Source of the DNA: Pegea sp. RAD2-039 | Taxonomy: Eukaryota; Chordata; Thaliacea; Salpida; Salpidae | Length of the DNA: 64,000 nucleotides | NCBI GenBank assembly: GCA_034620365.1 | Contig: JAQGEQ010000045.1 | Coordinates: 620,001-684,000, forward strand | Direction of reading: 5' to 3' | Shown: piece by piece, positions 59,370 to 64,000 of the stretch | Numbering within the stretch: the stretch's first letter is position 1 | How the letters are laid out: every line of letters starts with the position of its first letter | Notes under the pieces: model-generated | Seen by the model: the letters and a program-made list of their open reading frames with translations, nothing else | Told to the model about the DNA's origin: nothing | Databases searched by the model: none | Made by a program: the position numbers and the translations under genes

Positions 59370-62300
59370 GTGAGTTTTTGTTTATATATTTTTTGTTTAC
59401 ATTTCTATCAGAGATTTTATAGATAATTTATTCTTGTTTATATTCAGAACAAATTTTAGTGTATAGTCTCTAAGCTATTGAGTTTTAGTGTTGCAGAAAT
59501 GTATTATTTTTAGCTGAATTTATTTTTATAGGCAGATTTATGTGAAAATACTGAGAATTAACTGTCATAATATTCAATAGTATTTTTTCCAACAACTTAG
59601 TTCAGTTTTTCTGAAATCTATCTATCTCATGTATTTGAACATGTGTATTTAGAATTTAGACAGGTTAGTATGTTAAGCTACAATTAAACAGTTGTTTATT
59701 TAGCTAGTGATTGTTTAAGAACATTTAGTAATATTTTTTTGTTCAGATGATTTAATCTTTTTATTTCTTAGCCTAAAATATATTTTTTCTCATCAAATTT
59801 TTTGTGTTAAAAAGTTATTTTATCATTTGGATTATTTCAACTATTTTATGTAATTTAGATTCTTATAAGTTATATAACAACAAAAAATATTTAGATAAAT
59901 TTTCTTATTCTATAATCTTATTAATTTGATTTTAAGTTCACTTAATTTTGTCAAAACTTTTCTAGTTACAAGTGATGTAGCTTTTAAATACTTTTCATAT
60001 TTTCTAACATTATCAGATTATTTTCAATTTACTCTGACATCTGTCTAAAAAGTTTATTTTAAACTTGATAAAGTTTTGTGTTATTGAAATTATATAATTA
60101 TCTCTTGTGTTATTAATCAAATAAATAAAGAAAATATTTGCTTAATTAGAAAGTTCATATTTACTAATCTTTTAGACTTTAAATAGTTTTTAGTGAATCG
60201 TACTATTTTTTATTTTGTTGTTTGTAAATTATTTCAGAGAAAAAGAGATTATATTTAAATAAGATAAAATAAATTTTTTTTATATTTTAATTAAACTTGT
60301 ATTTTTATACTTGTAATTAGTATAGCAAAGTCACTTAACATATTAGATAAACAGGAAAGCGGCAACAGCAAGCTGTTTACTCCACCATATTTCTTTCATC
60401 CCATAAATTTTCTTTCATTTGATTTATTGAAGGAAGGGAAAGTGAGCAGGTAGGCGAGAGGTGGTGGCAGCAACTGTATTGACTTTCAATTTGTCACTTG
60501 TACATGAAATCTTTTATCAGTTTGTTTTATTGTTGAAAAATATCTCTGATTTATTATTTATTAAAGATAAAGTGTGATAATTATAAGGAAGTACTTCCTT
60601 CCTGTACCATATACACCTAAGGTAATCAAATGGTAGATAGCTACTGTTTTTTACCAAGCAGTCTGATTGTCACTAGTGGTGATAAAGACAAGTATTTAGT
60701 AGTTTGTTTTTATGTATGTTTAATATCAGTTTAAGTTGAGGTTAGCCACAGTATTTTGAGTATGTTTGAATAAAATATACAGCGTAACTAGTCGATGTTA
60801 CTTTCTGAAACTTAGTAGATTATAATGTTTTGTTTTAAAGTTTTTTTTTTGACTATTGTCAAGATTGATTTTTTTGTATAACAGGTTGACATTAGGTAGG
60901 TTATGCAGGGTTTAATAGGTAGTGTTATTTGCTGATAGGTTGTAGATTTATGTCTAGTTGGTTTGGAGTTGAAAGTAAACTATGATGAGTATGTTGCCTC
61001 ATATTGAAGAGTGGGTAAGCGAAAAGATGTTAGATGTGTGAAGATATCATTTATTCTTTTTAAATTTCACAAATATCTCATAAATAATCTTGTATGGAAT
61101 CAAATTAGTTTTTCTTTTTCAGTCGGGTGCTGCTGGTGGGGATCCTCAAATTGTAACTATGCCTCTGACAATGGCTAATGCTATATCTGGGCAAGGACAA
61201 ACGCTATTAGCTTCAAATAATCAGCAACAAACAGTTACTCAAGCACCTGGTACTACACAAGTATGTCACTAAAAAACCACAAATAGTTTGTAGTATAAAA
61301 GTCTGGCTTCTATTTAAAAGTACAATCACTTTACTGTGTTTGATGCTATGATTGTTTTTAATTTTTTCCTTCATAGAATAGTTTTTTTAAATTGTTTTTC
61401 AGGACCCTGCTAAGAGACGAGAGATATTATCGAGAAGACCGTCATACAGGTGAGATAGACAGTTTATCAATTCTAATATTTATAATAAATTGTTACTAAA
61501 CCATATGTGTATGAAATATATCTGCAGTAACTTACTTGCTTCCTTGTAAAACGGAAACGCCTTAAACTATTTGGCACAAACCTCATTAGTTATCTGTTGA
61601 AGTAATTTTCATGTATGTTCAGCCAATGGACATCTGTTTTAGCATTTATCTAGTTTTAATTTAGAAGTTTGAGTTTTTTTTATTTATTAAATGGCGTCGT
61701 TGTCGTTCAGTGTAATATTAATTGTATTTAATTCACGTTCCATTTGTTTTTTTTCTTTTTTATGTGTACTTTAACTCTACCATGTCATACTGTCCTGGAG
61801 TTTATTTTGTTATTCTTTCTCAAGTCTTTGAATATTTGATTAAATAGTGTTTTTGAAATATAAAATCAAGCTATCAACTTTCAGAAATATTTTTCACAGA
61901 TTTAATTGCTTTGTCTCGAATTTCATAGCTAGATACAATTTCATCAGTTTTATAGTTTTCGAAAAACAGATGAATAAAAAAATAAACTTTCTTCAGACAG
62001 AGAAGGGTAATGAGTTGTTAAGCTTGTCTCTAATTACATCACTTTCACTTCTACGATTGCATTCTAACTCTAATTGGTCTACTTTGTTTTGAAGCAAGCA
62101 GTTTTCATTCAAAATCTTTTCAACATTAAGACATTGAAACTAAACTTAGTTGTTATTGAAAAGTCGTCTGTAAACAAATGTCATTTTGATCTTCAGTAAG
62201 GTTTTTACTCGCCGGCAGTTTCATCTTTTCGACTGGTTTCTATTTTCTAATGTTTTTCTCGGATAAACATATTTGTGTAATATCTTGAAACTTTGTTTGC

Positions 62301-62892
62301 TGATATCATTTCCTTTTATTTAGGATGATATGATGTAAACATGCGTTAATTGGCTGGTGGGCGAGGTTATTTGTTAGTTACTTATATCAATGACGCAAGC
62401 CTTATTTGCAAGTGGCAGTTTTTTTGCAGATAATTTTATGTTTATTAAGCATTTTCCCGGCATTGTGCTCATTTTAGAATTGTATTCAACAAAGAAACTG
62501 ATATATTTCAGTCTTTAGAAGTAGTTTTTAGAGAGTAATTATTGAGTTTTGGTTGATCAGAATGGAAATGTACGGAACTAACCCGTATTATAACTCATAC
62601 GAGAATGATCAAACTTATAAATGGTGAGACTTTGTGAATTCTAATCTAATGAAAAGGTTTTAATTGTTTACTAATCAATTTGTTGTAAATATTCTCTCTT
62701 CATCACCTCTATTTGTAATCAGGAAAATATTGAATGAGCTATCTGGTCCTCCTGAAGTTGGATCAAGAGTTAAAGATGAACCCAGTGGAGGAAGCAAGTC
62801 GTCAGAAAGTTCAGAATCTGATTCAGGAAGTCAAGGTATGACATCAATGCAACCACCAACCGCTATTGCTTACCAAACAGGAAGCGGTACTG
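59301..62892 (+). CDS. CREB: CREB transcription factor, N-terminal half (bZIP beyond right edge)
   Basis: The nuclear bZIP activator that recruits CBP/p300 after phosphorylation of the KID domain. Coding exons: 59301-59369, 61123-61260, 61403-61449 and 62723-62892, with optional exon 62561-62623. The N terminus (MDSIVTESNVNDD) is followed by a Gln-rich activation segment (about 24-69: SGQGQTLLASNNQQQ). The KID follows with RREILSRRPSYRKILNELSG, carrying the PKA/CaMK Ser of RRPSY at about residue 83 (human Ser133) and the upstream GSK3 Ser. A Ser/Glu cluster (KSSESSESDSGSQ) comes next. The start has a good context (AAAGACCATGG), 15 nt after an acceptor. The last exon exits in phase 1 at ACTG|GTAAGA. 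The second Gln-rich segment and the bZIP are outside the window. The family call is firm; ATF1 and CREM were not separate genes before vertebrates. Confidence 0.93.
60355..60441 (+). CDS. Candidate in-frame cassette exon in CREB
   Basis: A less AT-rich patch in the second CREB intron. It is open for exactly 29 codons between an AAACAG acceptor and a GGGAAA|GTGAGC donor, phase 0 at both ends, so inclusion would keep the frame. The peptide begins ESGNSKLFTPPYFFHP. The pyrimidine tract is poor and no homologue is recognised, so this is a weak call. Confidence 0.25.
61123..61260 (+). CDS. CREB: CREB Gln-rich activation exon
   Basis: Acceptor TTTTTCTTTTTCAG, 46 codons in phase 0-0, donor CAA|GTATGT. 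Gln-rich, with small hydrophobic residues, like the Q1 domain of vertebrate CREB. Confidence 0.9.
61403..61449 (+). CDS. CREB: CREB KID phosphorylation-site exon
   Basis: A 47-nt exon encoding DPAKRREILSRRPSY plus two bases of the next Arg codon, with a TTGTTTTTCAG acceptor and a CAG|GTGAGA donor. It holds the PKA-target Ser and KID helix A. Confidence 0.92.
62391..62398 (+). promoter_or_regulatory. CRE/C-EBP composite-like site TGACGCAA
   Basis: A CRE half-site fused to a C/EBP half-site, 171 bp upstream of the internal ATG at 62562. It could belong to an internal CREB promoter. Confidence 0.3.
62561..62623 (+). CDS. CREB: Optional CREB exon between the two KID helices (internal first exon or 63-nt cassette)
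   Basis: A GATCAG acceptor-like site, then an ATG at 62562 opening MEMYGTNPYYNSYENDQ, closing at AAATG|GTGAGA in phase 2. Joined to 62723 it gives a Trp codon and continues KILNELSG in frame. Read as a cassette after the RRPSY exon it also keeps frame (AG plus A gives Arg; 63 nt equals 21 codons). The segment is Tyr/Asn-rich and less AT-rich than its flanks. As a first exon it yields a CREB without the phosphorylation Ser; as a cassette it separates KID helix A from helix B. Confidence 0.55.
62723..62892 (+). CDS. CREB: CREB KID helix B and acidic/Ser-rich exon
   Basis: Acceptor TTTGTAATCAG; encodes KILNELSGPPEVGS, then VKDEPSGG (a SUMO-type motif VKDE) and a Ser/Glu cluster. Donor ACTG|GTAAGA, phase 1. 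Confidence 0.9.
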
Positions 62893-64000
62893 GTAAGACT
62901 TTTTCATATGGCAATAATAATTTCTTTTTCGTTGGTTTCTTTGAGGTATTAATTTATAAACCCTTTTTTTTATTTGATGTAGTTTCATCTTTGGTTGATA
63001 TCTAATCTTGTTTAGAAAGCAAAAGTTTGTCATCTACTTTTTATTTTTGAACTTGGAAACCTTTTCTGTAGTTTTGTGAACAAACAAGGGTTTATGTAGA
63101 GATGGTTTATAGAATTGATGAGATGTTAGACTGCTTCATGAATCGATTATATAAGATTAGTGATGACACTACAATTTTTCCTACTACACATTTCACTTTT
63201 TACAACCTTTTGCATAAATGCGAAATAACTAAATTATTTATTGGCATCTACCCAATAGTAAGAATTAAATAGATACAAGTATATTGATGTTTCTTGAGTT
63301 TGGTAAACAACACCGTTATTCTTCTAATTGTATCTTTTATGAGTTATTTACAAATTTTTTTGGTATTTGATGTCAACTTTTATGTTTCAAATGTTTATAG
63401 AATTGAATCAAAACTTTGTTGTTTGGAATCTACAAGTTTTGTGTCTCACTAAATCCTTTATTCACTCACATCTGCTCCTAATCTTTTGATGATCAAAAGA
63501 TTCAACTCCTCATTCTATTTGTATAAATCTCTTATTCATCTAACAGACAAATCTGTTTTCATTTCAATCAGAATCACCTAGCTGGTTGTGGCACCAAACT
63601 TTAACACAAACTCAAATTCTTTTGAAAGTAAACTCCTAATTTTTAAGTTTTTTTTATCAACAACTCGAGATAGATATCTTCAATCATTTTGTTCTTACAT
63701 ATCAATTCATGTTTCGTTTTTACCAAATTTGACATTTCTAAGAAAAAAAGAACTCAAATTTCTACTAATTTCCAATAATATTGGCATGAGTAATCCTGAT
63801 GTTTTGATTATAAGATCGTTCAACAATTTGCCAGCCTACCAATTAGATATTTGTTTGTTTGTTTGTTGTTATTATGGTCTCAACTTTTCTCTTTGTTTAT
63901 GTTATAGTATGAGAGGAAATCACTTTTGATAGACTAACAACATGTTACTTAAGTTACAAAATATTTCAATTTCTTTCAGCTTAATGCGACTGAAATATTT
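62893..64000 (+). other. CREB intron at right edge
   Basis: AT-rich, with Phe/Leu/Asn-rich frames only. A short (GTTT)n run lies at 63851-63866. An acceptor-like TTTCTTTCAG ends at 63979, but joining it in the required phase gives an immediate stop. No bZIP exon is present. Confidence 0.55.

Noticed and set aside
63588-63929. 113-codon frame in the CREB intron
   Set aside because: Phe/Leu/Asn-rich with no homology and no phase-compatible splice context; read as intron noise.
63980-64000. Acceptor-like TTTCTTTCAG at the right edge as the next CREB exon
   Set aside because: Joined in the phase left by the preceding exon it reads GCT TAA, an immediate stop, and shows no similarity to the second Gln-rich region or bZIP.

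Overview
The window is AT-rich animal DNA, roughly three quarters A+T by eye. It carries seven protein genes, one of them tandemly duplicated. The gene set is metazoan: a Shaker-type Kv channel, a PSTAIRE CDK, a HERC E3 ligase, a Canopy protein, a BTB-kelch protein, SMYD3 and CREB. Together with very AT-rich introns of 50 nt to 7 kb and splice acceptors lying just upstream of several start codons, this fits a Hydra-like hydrozoan cnidarian best. The species is an inference; another AT-rich invertebrate such as a flatworm is not excluded.

Layout. 1-23125 (minus): 5' half of a Shaker/Kv1 channel gene, with two alternative first coding exons, a long N-terminal region, the T1 domain and S1; S2 to S6 lie off the left edge. 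23126-33304: about 10 kb of AT-rich intergenic DNA with an isolated CRE near its left end and an E2F-type site near its right end. 33305-35252 (plus): a complete seven-exon CDK2-like gene. 36345-39464 (minus): an intronless HERC4-like E3 ligase, convergent with CDK2. 42045-42692 (plus): an intronless Canopy (CNPY3/4-like) gene. 43451-47795 (plus): a twelve-exon BTB-BACK-kelch gene with two perfect CREs 21 bp apart just upstream. 48429-57433: a near-identical 4.5 kb tandem duplication carrying a twelve-exon SMYD3-like gene; the first copy is open throughout and the second has a 1-base frameshift before the catalytic motif. From about 57.75 kb to the right edge (plus): the 5' half of CREB, with a CRE-half-site-rich promoter, a Gln-rich segment and the KID phosphorylation exon; the bZIP lies beyond the window.

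The genes are ordinary chromosomal neighbours, not an operon. The most interesting structure is in CREB: an unlisted-looking 63-nt exon (62561-62623) can work in frame either as an internal first exon that removes the PKA site or as a cassette inserted right after it. The Kv gene has a parallel feature: one first exon encodes an inactivation-ball-like peptide and the other does not. No transposon-coded protein, viral fossil, CRISPR array, rRNA or convincing tRNA was seen. Exon borders were read by hand from GT/AG signals, reading-phase agreement and homology to remembered protein families; no search was run.
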